This document shows positions 8,020 to 17,356 of a stretch of 64,000 nt of DNA, piece after piece (the first letter of the stretch is position 1; every line of letters starts with the position of its first letter). This DNA comes from Rubripirellula sp. (GTDB lineage: Bacteria; Planctomycetota; Planctomycetia; Pirellulales; Pirellulaceae), in contig JAQWPZ010000264.1 in assembly GCA_029245125.1 (NCBI GenBank), forward strand, positions 1-64,000. The letters are read 5' to 3'. The notes below the pieces were generated by a model, which made no database searches, had not been told where the DNA came from, and worked only from the letters and a program-made list of their open reading frames with translations. A program made the position numbers and the translations under genes.

Positions 8020-10926
8020 ATGCGTTTGCTAATTGGTTTCGCCCTCGTGATTGTGGGCCTGATTTCGCCTGCCATCGTCATTGCTGACAGTGGACTCACC
8101 TTTGAACGAGATGTTCGTCCGTTGCTCAAGGCTCATTGCTTCCACTGTCACGGTGAAGCGGGCTTGAGTGAGGGGGAACTCGATCTCCGCCTGCGGCGTT
8201 GGATCATCGCTGGTGGTGATTCTGGGACCGCGGTCCATCCCGGTGATCCCGATGCATCGTTACTACTGCAACGAGTGCTGGACGGTGAGATGCCGCCGGG
8301 CGAGACGAAACTGAGCGATGCTGAAACTGGTGTTTTGCGGGAGTGGATCGCAGAGGGAGCGGTGACTGCTCGCGATGAACCAGAGTTGCTCGAGAGTGGT
8401 GATTATTTCACCGAGGAGGAACGGAGTTTTTGGTCGTTTCAACCGATTCGACGCCCATCCGTTCCGGATGCCGATGACCCACGTCTCAAGAACCCAGTCG
8501 ATGCTTTTGTTTTCGATCGTTTGCGGCGTAGCGAGTTGGATTTTTCGGAGCAGGCTGATCGAGCAACCCTCATTCGGCGGTTGGCGTTCGACCTTTGGGG
8601 CTTGCCACCTGATCCGGGGATGGTCGAAGCGTTCGTCGGTGACGAGCATCCGATGGCTTATGAAAATCTGGTTGACCGTTTGTTGGCGTCGCCACGGTAT
8701 GGTGAGCGATGGGGACGGCATTGGCTGGATGTCGCTGGTTACGCCGACTCAGATGGTTTCGCTACTGCCGATCGGGAGCGGGAGTTTGCATATTTCTATC
8801 GCGATTACGTGATCGACAGCACCAACGCAGACAAGCCTCTCGATCAGTTCATTTGCGAACAGTTGGCTGGCGATGAATTGGCTGGCGATGACAATGCCGC
8901 TGCAGGAAAGAGCGGGGAGGGCTGGGACCGCCAAAGAATTGAACGCCTGGCAGCAACAGGTTTTTTGCGAATGGCACCGGATGGAACCGGAACTGGTGGC
9001 GTCGACGTGCAAGAGGCTGCCAACGAAAATATTGCTGACACAATCAACATCGTGTCGACTTCATTACTCGGCTTGACGGTCGGTTGTGCTCGCTGCCACG
9101 ATCATCGCTACGACCCAATAAGCCAATTAGATTACTATCGCCTGCGTGCTGTTTTTGCACCCGCGCTCGATTGGAAGCAGTGGAAGAAACCGAGTCAAAG
9201 ACGTGTCTCGCTTTACAGTCCGCAGGACAAGCAGCAACGGGCAAAAGTTGAGGCAGAAGCCAAGCAAGCCGAAGAGGCAAGACGAACTCGCCAACAAGAA
9301 CACATCGACCGAACACTGTTCGAAGAATTGCTTGTCGTTCCCGATCATGTGAGAGATTCGCTGCGTGCGGCATTTCGCGCGGAGAAAGCAAAACGAACAG
9401 ATGAACAAGTAGGCTTGCTCGAAGAATACCCGAGCGTCGGCAATATCTCGCCAGGTTCACTTTACTTGTATGCCCAGCAACGCTCCAGAAGAGCCGGTGA
9501 CATCGAAAAGGCGGCCCAGCAACGCGAGGATCGGTACATCAAGCAGGCTCGAGAGATTCAGCTGGCAAGCGTTCCTGCTGAAATTCAGGAGCCATTAAGG
9601 AAAACGTTAGACGCGAATCCAGCGGATCGGTCTGAGTCTCAGCAGACGCTCGCAACACAATATGAACATGTGTTCGTGACTGCCACTTCCTTGAAAGATG
9701 TGATGCCGGAGGCTGCCGAGGATGTTCGGCAATATCGGCAGGCGGCTTTAGTGTGCCGTCAGCAAGATGCCAAAACGGAGTTAGCGAAGCTTGCAGCGGA
9801 AATAGCAGCGATCCGGGCGGAAGCACCCAAAGAAAGGTTTCTGCGCGTGTTGACCGAACCCGCTGATCATGCACCGCCCACTTTCCTGTTCGTTCGCGGT
9901 GACCATAACCAGCCAGGCAAGCAGGTCGAGCCAAATGAATTGACGGTTTTAAATGCGAACCAGTCAATCAAAATTCCTCGCGACGATGCCGGTCGTGCGA
10001 CGACCGGCAGACGGCTGGCCTACGCCAAGCACCTGACCAGTGGTTCACACCCGCTGCTGGCGAGGGTTTTGGTGAATCGAGTTTGGTTGCACCACTTCGG
10101 GCGTGGGTTGGTCGCGACACCTGGAGATTTTGGATCGCTTGGGGCAGCTCCAACACACCCCGAGTTACTCGATTGGTTGGCTTCTGAGTTAATGGACAGG
10201 GAATGGAGTCTAAAGCAAGTTCATCGATTGATAGTGTTGTCGACGACGTATCAGCAATCTTCTCGTCGCTCCAGCGAACTGGATCGGGTTGACCCTCAGA
10301 ATCGACTTCTTGCACGCATGTCAGTGCGACGACTCGAATCGGAGGCGGTGCGTGATGCGATGTTGGTTGCCAGTGGCATGATTTCAAATCGAATGCATGG
10401 TGAGCCTGTTCCGGTAAGGGAAGATAAAGTTGGGCAAATCGTATTAGGCAAAGAGATGCTCGACGGTGAGCGAAAGCCAAGTGGGGCTGAACCCGAGTTT
10501 GAAGGCATGGGGCGGCGTAGTCTCTATGTCCAGGTTCGTCGTTCTCGTCCACTTGCGGTGCTTGAAACCTTCGATCTCGCAACTGTATCGCCAAATTGTG
10601 TCCGTCGAAATTATTCGAACGTTGCGACGCAATCGTTGTTCATGCTGAATAGCGCTTTTGTGATTAACCGCGCAGAGCAGTTGGCTGACCGGATCGAACG
10701 GTCCAGTGGCGATCTCCGCCAGCAGCTGCAACTGGGATGGAGGATTTGTTTCTCGAGGTCTCCTTCGACGGAGGTGCTGGTTGATTTATTGTCCTTTGTC
10801 GACCGCCAAACGAGCGTGTTTCAGGCACGGGACGCCAAGTTGTCCATTGATGCGGCACAGCACTTAGCCTTGGCAACGGCGTGCCAAGCGATGCTCAGCT
10901 CGAATCAATTTATTTATATCGATTAA
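8020..10926 (+). CDS. PSCyt1-DUF1549-DUF1553 domain secreted protein
   Basis: 968 residues with signal peptide MRLLIGFALVIVGLISPA. A planctomycete cytochrome-type domain follows with CFHCH at 40-44 (CxxCH haem-binding pattern) and the GEMPPG motif. Next is DUF1549 with FGLWGLPP-like and ERWGRHWLDVAGY sequences and a second CxxCH in CARCHDHRYDP. A charged, helical insert rich in K, E, Q and R spans about 400-470. DUF1553 closes the chain (LVNRVWLHHFGRGLV, THPELLDWLA). The family is a planctomycete speciality of unknown biochemistry, often linked to polysaccharide breakdown. The DUF1501 gene starts 27 bases downstream, the usual pairing. Confidence 0.92.
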   Translation: MRLLIGFALVIVGLISPAIVIADSGLTFERDVRPLLKAHCFHCHGEAGLSEGELDLRLRRWIIAGGDSGTAVHPGDPDASLLLQRVLDGEMPPGETKLSDAETGVLREWIAEGAVTARDEPELLESGDYFTEEERSFWSFQPIRRPSVPDADDPRLKNPVDAFVFDRLRRSELDFSEQADRATLIRRLAFDLWGLPPDPGMVEAFVGDEHPMAYENLVDRLLASPRYGERWGRHWLDVAGYADSDGFATADREREFAYFYRDYVIDSTNADKPLDQFICEQLAGDELAGDDNAAAGKSGEGWDRQRIERLAATGFLRMAPDGTGTGGVDVQEAANENIADTINIVSTSLLGLTVGCARCHDHRYDPISQLDYYRLRAVFAPALDWKQWKKPSQRRVSLYSPQDKQQRAKVEAEAKQAEEARRTRQQEHIDRTLFEELLVVPDHVRDSLRAAFRAEKAKRTDEQVGLLEEYPSVGNISPGSLYLYAQQRSRRAGDIEKAAQQREDRYIKQAREIQLASVPAEIQEPLRKTLDANPADRSESQQTLATQYEHVFVTATSLKDVMPEAAEDVRQYRQAALVCRQQDAKTELAKLAAEIAAIRAEAPKERFLRVLTEPADHAPPTFLFVRGDHNQPGKQVEPNELTVLNANQSIKIPRDDAGRATTGRRLAYAKHLTSGSHPLLARVLVNRVWLHHFGRGLVATPGDFGSLGAAPTHPELLDWLASELMDREWSLKQVHRLIVLSTTYQQSSRRSSELDRVDPQNRLLARMSVRRLESEAVRDAMLVASGMISNRMHGEPVPVREDKVGQIVLGKEMLDGERKPSGAEPEFEGMGRRSLYVQVRRSRPLAVLETFDLATVSPNCVRRNYSNVATQSLFMLNSAFVINRAEQLADRIERSSGDLRQQLQLGWRICFSRSPSTEVLVDLLSFVDRQTSVFQARDAKLSIDAAQHLALATACQAMLSSNQFIYID

Positions 10927-10953
10927 TCATTCGTTAGGGCCGGATAGAAAACG

Positions 10954-12390
10954 ATGCCAATCTTTGGTCAAACCTGTTTGAAACGACGCCATTTCTTGGC
11001 CTCTGCTGCGATGAGCGCTGGGCCGTTGCTGATTGCGAATCAATTAGCGGAACAAGCATCAGCAAAGGTCAAAAAACCGAATCTGGAAAAACCAGCATTC
11101 GATTTGCAACCCAAGCAACCTACTCATCAGCCACGTGCGAAGGCGATGATATCTCTGTTCATGCAAGGTGGACCCAGCCAGATTGATTTGCTTGATCCCA
11201 AGCCGCTGCTGAATAAGCTGCATCTGCAAAAGTTCCCTGGAAAGATCAAGTACGACAATGCCGCTCAGGCCAGTTCGAAGGTGTTTGGATCGCCTTGGAA
11301 GTTTGCGAAGTACGGTGAGCATGGGACAGATGTTTCAGAATTGCTGCCGCATTTTTCGACGATCACTGACGATGCGTTAGTGATTCGTTCAATGCACACG
11401 GGTGTGAATAATCACGGCCAATCGATCCACGCCATGAATGCGGGGCGGCCTCAGTCGGGGCGTCCGGGTTTGGGGAGCTGGCTGACTTATGCTCTCGGTG
11501 CCCAAAGCGATAGCTTGCCGGCTTACATCGCGATGACAGATCCCAAGGGCCTGCCAGTGGAAGGGGTTTTGAATTGGTCCAACGGTTTTCTTCCTTCGCT
11601 CTTTCAAGGCACCGTGATCCGACCGGTAGAGCCGCGGATACTGAATCTGCAGCCGCCACCTGAATTCTCGGGTGAGATACAAGCTAACTACTTAGGCTTG
11701 CTGCAGTCACTCAATCGTCGGCATTTGGAGCGTCGCAAGGGAGAGCATGAATTGCAGGCACGGATTTCAAACTTTGAACTCGCTGAAAGAATGCAGTTCG
11801 CCGCTGATGAAGCGACCGACCTCAGCTTGGAATCTGAAGCGACTCATCGAATGTATGGTATCGATGAGGAGCCAACACGTGAATTTGGACAGCGCTGTTT
11901 GATCGCCCGGCGGCTGATTGAACGCGGTGTGCGTTTTGTTCAGCTGTTTACGAAGAATCAATATTGGGATCATCACGGTGGAATCGTGAAATCACTTCCC
12001 GCTGCGTGTAAGAAAATTGACAAGCCAGCGGCGGCACTCGTGAAAGATCTCAAGCAACGTGGTTTGTTGGAGGACACCGTTGTGCATTGGGGTGGAGAAA
12101 TGGGCCGTTTGCCCGTCATTCAAAATGAGACCAATATTGGCCGTGATCACAACACATACGGATTTTCGATGTGGGTGGCCGGTGGTGGATTTCGGTCCGG
12201 AGTTTATGGTGCCACCGATGAGTTTGGGCATCACGCTGTAGATGATGTTGTGAATCACTTCGATTACCACGCGACCCTGTTGCATTTATTTGGAATGGAT
12301 CCGGAGGGTGTATCCTTCGATTTGAATGGTCGAGAACAATCACTGTTGGATGGTCAGCCAGGCAAACGTATCGAAGGTCTGCTTGCCTAG
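10954..12390 (+). CDS. DUF1501 domain protein, Tat-exported
   Basis: 478 residues. A twin-arginine signal (KRRHFLASAA) at about 10-20 indicates export of a folded protein. The body shows DUF1501 landmarks: MQGGPSQIDLLDPK, GNNHGQSIH-like region, LGSWLTYALG, QRCLIARRLIERGVRFVQL, and a C-terminal WGGEMGRLP...GRDHNTYGF stretch. The fold is related to sulfatase/alkaline phosphatase proteins, but the activity is not established. It forms an operon with the PSCyt1 protein 27 bases upstream and with the hydrolase 27 bases downstream. Confidence 0.92.
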   Translation: MPIFGQTCLKRRHFLASAAMSAGPLLIANQLAEQASAKVKKPNLEKPAFDLQPKQPTHQPRAKAMISLFMQGGPSQIDLLDPKPLLNKLHLQKFPGKIKYDNAAQASSKVFGSPWKFAKYGEHGTDVSELLPHFSTITDDALVIRSMHTGVNNHGQSIHAMNAGRPQSGRPGLGSWLTYALGAQSDSLPAYIAMTDPKGLPVEGVLNWSNGFLPSLFQGTVIRPVEPRILNLQPPPEFSGEIQANYLGLLQSLNRRHLERRKGEHELQARISNFELAERMQFAADEATDLSLESEATHRMYGIDEEPTREFGQRCLIARRLIERGVRFVQLFTKNQYWDHHGGIVKSLPAACKKIDKPAAALVKDLKQRGLLEDTVVHWGGEMGRLPVIQNETNIGRDHNTYGFSMWVAGGGFRSGVYGATDEFGHHAVDDVVNHFDYHATLLHLFGMDPEGVSFDLNGREQSLLDGQPGKRIEGLLA

Positions 12391-12417
12391 GGATTACCAG
12401 CGAGAGAGGAACGATTG

Positions 12418-13467
12418 ATGCGGATCACAGACGCGATGGTTCTAATCTGCTTGGTTGCTGCAGCTTGTTTCGGAGTGGCGAATGACTCTTTTTCCGCTCA
12501 GGATGTGACGCAGGCTCCTGGAAATCGTGAGCAACCAGCAGCTGCGAAGCTTCATGTTCAACTTGTTTGCCAGGTACGCCCGCTCAATCGTCAGCGGGTC
12601 AGCATTCGCTCAAGTGTTGACGGAACAGAGCAGCCAGCGATTTTGATTTTGCCGCCGGTTCATCGAGCTGGTGACTCGGAGAAAGTACCCCTGGTGATCA
12701 ACTTGCACTCATGGAGTGCTGACTTCAATCAACGAACTCCGTTGGAGCAGTTGGTGACCGATCAAGGTTGGATTTTTTTGGCACCCAACTTTCGGGGGCC
12801 GAATTCACAGCCTGAAGCCTGTGGCTCACTGCTCGCGCAGCAGGACATTTTAGATGCTGTGCAATGGGCAATTGATCGGCACGATGCTGATTCGGATCGT
12901 GTCTACCTGACCGGTTCTTCGGGCGGTGGTCATATGACTCTGTTGATGGTTGCACGGCATCCACAGGTATGGAAGGCGGCCAGTGCCTGGGTGGGGATTA
13001 GCGACCTGGCAGCATGGCACAAGCGTCATCGAGGGGCGCGTTACGGCAACATGCTTGAGGCTTGTTGCCAGGGATCGCCTGGCGAGTCGATTGAAATCGA
13101 CAAACAGTATGCGGCCAGAAGCCCGCTGACGTTTCTGGGGGCAGCACAAAAAGTGCCGGTCGATATCGCCGCAGGAATTCAGGATGGGCATCAGGGGAGC
13201 GTGCCGGTCGCACATTCGATCTGGGCTTTCAATGCAATCGCCAAGGCGACTGGAACACCGCTGGTCAGTCAACAGGAGATAACACTGATCTCTGAACCGG
13301 CTGGTCGGCTGGAGTCACCCCAGCCGAGCGATGAAGGCTTCGATGAAGCATTTGGTCGTCAGCATTACCTCCGCCGACGTAGCGGGGCCGCCAGATTAAC
13401 GATTTTTGAGGGGGGGCATGAAGGGATTCCCGGGGCGGTGATCGAGTGGTTTCAGAGTCACCTCTGA
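12418..13467 (+). CDS. secreted alpha/beta hydrolase (prolyl-oligopeptidase-like esterase)
   Basis: 349 residues. A signal peptide (MVLICLVAAACFGVA) is followed by an alpha/beta-hydrolase core: VPLVINLHSWSAD, WIFLAPNFRGPN, the nucleophile elbow LTGSSGGGH (Ser about 167), and a late GGHEGIPGA with the probable catalytic His. The ATG at 12418 sits about 8 bases after GAGAGAGGA and is preferred over the overlapping TTG at 12415. It is the third gene of the PSCyt1/DUF1501 operon, so it may act on the same extracellular substrate, perhaps as a carbohydrate esterase or peptidase; the substrate is not readable from sequence. Confidence 0.82.
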   Translation: MRITDAMVLICLVAAACFGVANDSFSAQDVTQAPGNREQPAAAKLHVQLVCQVRPLNRQRVSIRSSVDGTEQPAILILPPVHRAGDSEKVPLVINLHSWSADFNQRTPLEQLVTDQGWIFLAPNFRGPNSQPEACGSLLAQQDILDAVQWAIDRHDADSDRVYLTGSSGGGHMTLLMVARHPQVWKAASAWVGISDLAAWHKRHRGARYGNMLEACCQGSPGESIEIDKQYAARSPLTFLGAAQKVPVDIAAGIQDGHQGSVPVAHSIWAFNAIAKATGTPLVSQQEITLISEPAGRLESPQPSDEGFDEAFGRQHYLRRRSGAARLTIFEGGHEGIPGAVIEWFQSHL

Positions 13468-13556
13468 TTAGTGGAAAAATGAACAAGTGGACTTGTGTTC
13501 ACTGCCTGGGTTCGATAACTTTTCGTGGTCAACCACATTTCACACGGGAGGTATTT

Positions 13557-14141
13557 ATGTTGGTTTTGTCGCGAAAAGAGGGGCAGACGATTGAGTTACC
13601 CGAACTCCAGGTCGTCGTTCGCGTCATTGCTGTGCAACGCAGCCGGGTGCAAGTTGGAATCGAGGCACCGCAGCAAATTACCGTGCATCGCGGTGAAGTT
13701 GTTCGCAAAATGACGGATCAGGGGCAGTCGCCCGAAATGTCTAAAGAGTCAGCTAAAGAGGCCGTTTCGCCATCGAAGAAGGCGGCTCGGTGTCCCGATG
13801 AGGCTGAGCAGGCTAGTCACGACTGGAATCCGAACGGTGGCCGCGGAACGCCGAATGGAATTCCCCGCGAAGAGGCGAGTCGTGTGCTGGACGAACTAAC
13901 ACGGCTTGAGGCGGAATTGTCGGCAGTTGCCGAGTTGGCTGAACCGAGGAGTCGCGGAATCGCGCAACGGGTAACAGCAGATGCGATTCAGCGGATCGAA
14001 GGCATTAGTCGCTCGGTCCGCCTTTTAATTCGGCAGCCTCCTGAATCGCAACCGATTGCTGACCTCATGAAGGTCCGCACTGACGTGCTTGATCGATTGC
14101 GTGAGCGGACGCAACCTCTGCCGCTGGAATGTTGCGATTGA
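13557..14141 (+). CDS. csrA: CsrA-family regulator with long C-terminal extension
   Basis: 194 residues. The first ~55 form a complete CsrA RNA-binding domain: MLVLSRKEGQTIELP at the N-terminus with the key Arg, VRVIAVQRSRVQVGIEAP, and VHRGEV. The start is fixed by GGGAGG 7 bases upstream and by the family N-terminus. CsrA proteins are usually 55-70 residues; here about 140 more follow, first a polar S/K/P/G-rich linker, then an apparently helical region (about 105-190) rich in Leu, Glu and Arg. CsrA binds GGA motifs in mRNA leaders. The extension is unassigned and could mediate oligomerisation or partner binding. Confidence 0.88.
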   Translation: MLVLSRKEGQTIELPELQVVVRVIAVQRSRVQVGIEAPQQITVHRGEVVRKMTDQGQSPEMSKESAKEAVSPSKKAARCPDEAEQASHDWNPNGGRGTPNGIPREEASRVLDELTRLEAELSAVAELAEPRSRGIAQRVTADAIQRIEGISRSVRLLIRQPPESQPIADLMKVRTDVLDRLRERTQPLPLECCD

Positions 14142-14203
14142 ATCGATTTAGATTTCGTCGCCTTCACGATAGGATCACTGCTCAGCCAAATTAAATCGAT
14201 TCA
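14139..14203. terminator. 12-bp inverted repeat between convergent genes
   Basis: Arms TGAATCGATTTA (14139-14150) and TAAATCGATTCA (14192-14203) are perfect complements separated by 41 bases. The first arm includes the csrA stop codon and the second ends six bases before the stop of the convergent esterase. There is no T tract, so it may be a bidirectional terminator, a 3' end stabiliser or a protein-binding site. Confidence 0.4.
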
Positions 14204-14208
14204 GGCAA

Positions 14209-16245
14209 TCAAGGCATCCACGACTCGTTGAAAAAACCGGCGGCACGGATCTCGCCAGGTAGTTGGTTGGTGGGACCGTTGGTCACATCAAGTAATGCCC
14301 AATCGGGAAGCTTGGGGGTCTGGCGAGCGTTGTTCAGGTAATCGTATTCCCGAAACGTAAATCCACTGTTGATGACCACATAGCGGTTCGGATTCAGTGG
14401 ATTTGGGTAGATCAGGACCGGCACATGATGTTTGCGATCGACTTCGAATTCGCCCAACGTAATTCGCTGTGCTTCCCATTGCAGTGGAAGTTCGCCAGAG
14501 ATGAGTTGAATGATGCGATTCGAATCAGGGTCACCAAATAGAATCAGGTTCGCCGAGTCCATATCGTCAGCAGTCACCTCGGTGTCTAATTTTTTGCGGA
14601 TGTCGCCTCGGAAATGTTTTCGCCAGTGGTGCATCGCATGAAGTGATTCTGATTCCACCCATTTTTCGACGACCTCATCTTCGGAATGGCCGCTTGGTAG
14701 CACAAACAAAAACGAATCCATAAAGGCATCATCGATGGGGCCCTGCAATCCGGGTCGTTTGCGAAGCGTGGATTCACTCGATGCGGGGGTCCAATGATCA
14801 TCTTGCTTGACGAGTTCCCAATTCCAAGATTGGTCTGACCGTACTAGCGGACCAGCCAGTTGATCGCCATCGATATCGACCGTGACTTGGCCGGTTCGTT
14901 TGCCTGGCCATTGTCCGGGACCGAACTCAAATGCGATTCGTGTCACATTTTCGGTGGTTGCACGTAACATCTCAGTGTCGACTTTGGCTTCGACAGTTGC
15001 GGGTGTCCAGTGGCTCTGCAGGCCCGTGAGTTGGACCCAGTGCATGCTGGGATAGCGCAGAGTCGTGGTGGTAAATTGAATGTGGCTGGGTACGGATGGG
15101 CGAACAGCATTTGCCAACGCCCTCATGCGTTGTTCAATTTCGAGTTTTGATTCCGCATGGATTTTGTGACCAGTCTGCGGGCCGATTACGTGGACCAAAT
15201 CAATCCCGATTGATTCAAGGCGTTTCTGCATCACGTCGGCCGCTTGCTTTTGGCGGTCGATCTCTCCGCTGTAAGCGATGGTCGGGCAGTGGCTTAAATT
15301 GATTGCCCATGGTGGGCAATCGTAAAGTTGCCACAGTCTCTGTTGGAATTGAGGCGCAGTGGAACGAACGTCTTCATCTTGAAACGAGGCCAGGAATTCG
15401 GGTGTTTCAGAAAAGCCCGCGCCCGGATTGGCCGCGAACCAGCGATCGGCATAGTGCGTTGCAAACTGCCAGCACGCAGCACCGCCCATCGAGAATCCTC
15501 TCACGCTGATTCTGTTCTTATCAATTGGCAATTTTGATTGCACGTATTCCGCAGCTTCGAGGACATCAACTTCGCCAGCGAATTTGAAGGCGTTGCTGTA
15601 GCGTCCGTAGGGATGCAAGACGATCGTGTCATCGGGTGTGTACTGTCCGAGGTCGCGGGACTGCTTGTTTAAGAATGTTACTTCGCTGAGTTTTTCACCA
15701 CGGCCATGGAACCAGATATCCAATCTTCTTGGCCGGGCATCTGCCGATCCGAACCCTGCCGGTATGACGAGTCCGTAAGGCTGGATCGATCCATCAATTT
15801 TGCTGGTGTATCCACCGATGACGAGTTGCGGCTGTTTGGAAGGTTCAATCCCAACCACCTCCGTCCAAGATCCTCCCTGCTGAATGATTTCGATTCGGCG
15901 GGCCGCTTCGTCAAGCAAAACAGAAGCCTGTTCTGGTTCTTGGGCTTTGTAGAATTGGTGGAATTCAATCACCATTTCGACAGCACGAGGAAAGACAAGA
16001 ACCTCGCTTTCCAGCACTGCAATCGATGGATCTTTTTTCAAAGCGGATTTCCATTGCGTGCGAAGAACGCGGCAACGCCAATCCAAGGCTTCGATGACAG
16101 TCGGCGAAATTTCAATCCCGGCGGGTGGTATCGGCCGCACCTGATCGGGTCGGTTGTCGGCAGGGCCGTCTGCCCTGGCGTCACCAATGCAGAGGGCGAG
16201 AGCGGTTACGCCGAAGAAAAAATGCAACGGGAATTTTAGAACCAT
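14209..16245 (-). CDS. large secreted alpha/beta hydrolase (prolyl oligopeptidase-like)
   Basis: 678 residues with signal peptide MVLKFPLHFFFGVTALALC. The middle contains an alpha/beta-hydrolase with LDIWFHGRGEKLSE, NRISVRGFSMGGAA (nucleophile Ser about 249), a D in the CPTIAYSGEID strand region, and the likely catalytic His in GPQTGHKIHAES. The C-terminal ~250 residues form a second, beta-rich part of unknown type. Domain order and size fit planctomycete secreted peptidase/esterase proteins. The gene stands alone and converges with csrA. Substrate unknown. Confidence 0.8.
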   Translation of the reverse strand: MVLKFPLHFFFGVTALALCIGDARADGPADNRPDQVRPIPPAGIEISPTVIEALDWRCRVLRTQWKSALKKDPSIAVLESEVLVFPRAVEMVIEFHQFYKAQEPEQASVLLDEAARRIEIIQQGGSWTEVVGIEPSKQPQLVIGGYTSKIDGSIQPYGLVIPAGFGSADARPRRLDIWFHGRGEKLSEVTFLNKQSRDLGQYTPDDTIVLHPYGRYSNAFKFAGEVDVLEAAEYVQSKLPIDKNRISVRGFSMGGAACWQFATHYADRWFAANPGAGFSETPEFLASFQDEDVRSTAPQFQQRLWQLYDCPPWAINLSHCPTIAYSGEIDRQKQAADVMQKRLESIGIDLVHVIGPQTGHKIHAESKLEIEQRMRALANAVRPSVPSHIQFTTTTLRYPSMHWVQLTGLQSHWTPATVEAKVDTEMLRATTENVTRIAFEFGPGQWPGKRTGQVTVDIDGDQLAGPLVRSDQSWNWELVKQDDHWTPASSESTLRKRPGLQGPIDDAFMDSFLFVLPSGHSEDEVVEKWVESESLHAMHHWRKHFRGDIRKKLDTEVTADDMDSANLILFGDPDSNRIIQLISGELPLQWEAQRITLGEFEVDRKHHVPVLIYPNPLNPNRYVVINSGFTFREYDYLNNARQTPKLPDWALLDVTNGPTNQLPGEIRAAGFFNESWMP

Positions 16246-16390
16246 GGTGGTTTCTCGCGAGCGATGTCAGCGACACCTTAATCGGACGTCAGAAATCGGT
16301 GTCCTAGCCCCACTTGTTGTCCTGGATCAGCTAAAACAGTGGACTAGATCATAACTGTAGCTGGTGCCGATAAAAGGAATTCAAGACAAG

Positions 16391-17287
16391 ATGGCGGTGA
16401 TTCTGCTTGCGGACGATAGTCCCACTCACACAGCGCTCATGCGTTCGCTTTTGGAAGAAGCGTCGCACGAGGTTTATTGTGTTGGCGACGGGCTGCAGGT
16501 GATGCACGCGTTGGGTGAATCGGTTCCCGACTTGGTGGTAACCGATCTGCGGATGCCTGAAATGAACGGAATGGAGGTGGTCCAAGAGATTGCGGCGCGA
16601 TACGCCACGATCCCAACCGTGGTCGTGACAGCGCCTGGGTCGGAGAATCTCGCCGTTGATGCTTTAGCGCTGGGTGCGGCGAACTTCGTGCCCAAGAATT
16701 CGCTGAGGGTGCTTTTGGATCATGTTGTTTGCCAAACATTACAGCTTTCACAAGCTGATGCCCTCTTTGACTCGCTGTCGGGAAAGTTGCTGCATCCTGA
16801 GTTTAGTATGACGCTGAGCAATCAGTTGGTATCGATACGGCCAGCGGTGACTTACTTCATTCAATCTTTGGCAGCGGCAAAGTGCATGGATCGAACGCAG
16901 CGGATTCGCGCTGCAACGGCCGTGACGAGCGCTCTTTTTAATGCAATATGTTTCGGTAATCTAGAGATCAAGGAAGAGGAAGCTCTGATCAGTCGAATTC
17001 TGTCGGGCGAGGAAAGTGGCCACCAAGAACTGCGTGACCTCGCCGATCAAGATGCCTACCAAGAACGACATGTTTCACTGAAGGTGTCAATTGGAGAACA
17101 CGACACTCGCGTGCTCGTCTCGCACAACGGTCCGGGGCGATCGATGCGAACAATTCCCGCACCCGGAACTCCCGAGTCGTTTGAGCTAGAGCAGTGCCGT
17201 GGTTTGATGCTGATTACCAGCGTGATGGACGACGTGAAGTTCCAGTCGGACTACAGCGAAGTTGTGATGGTCAAGCAACACGCCTGA
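16391..17287 (+). CDS. response regulator with C-terminal anti-sigma kinase-type ATPase domain
   Basis: 298 residues. An N-terminal receiver domain has the acidic pair in LLADDS, the phosphoacceptor Asp in VTDLRMPEMNG (about residue 53), VVVTA and the conserved Lys in NFVPK. After a helical linker the C-terminal ~140 residues show an HATPase-like pattern: VTSALFNAICFGN (N-box-like), RVLVSHNGPG (D/NxGxG-like) and RGLMLITSVMDDVKF, which matches the end of RsbW-type anti-sigma kinases. The ATG is preferred over a GTG at 16364. The architecture suggests signal-controlled partner switching; no anti-sigma antagonist gene is adjacent. Confidence 0.78.
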   Translation: MAVILLADDSPTHTALMRSLLEEASHEVYCVGDGLQVMHALGESVPDLVVTDLRMPEMNGMEVVQEIAARYATIPTVVVTAPGSENLAVDALALGAANFVPKNSLRVLLDHVVCQTLQLSQADALFDSLSGKLLHPEFSMTLSNQLVSIRPAVTYFIQSLAAAKCMDRTQRIRAATAVTSALFNAICFGNLEIKEEEALISRILSGEESGHQELRDLADQDAYQERHVSLKVSIGEHDTRVLVSHNGPGRSMRTIPAPGTPESFELEQCRGLMLITSVMDDVKFQSDYSEVVMVKQHA

Positions 17288-17356
17288 TCGAAATGGAGTT
17301 CGATATGGAAGCGACGCCAACCTTTTTTGGTTGGTCGTCTGAAACGAACTTTCCTG

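Noticed and set aside
8137-8151. CxxCH as proof of a functional c-type cytochrome in the PSCyt1 protein
   Set aside because: The pattern is a family hallmark, but haem attachment is not shown by sequence alone, so no electron-transfer role was assigned.
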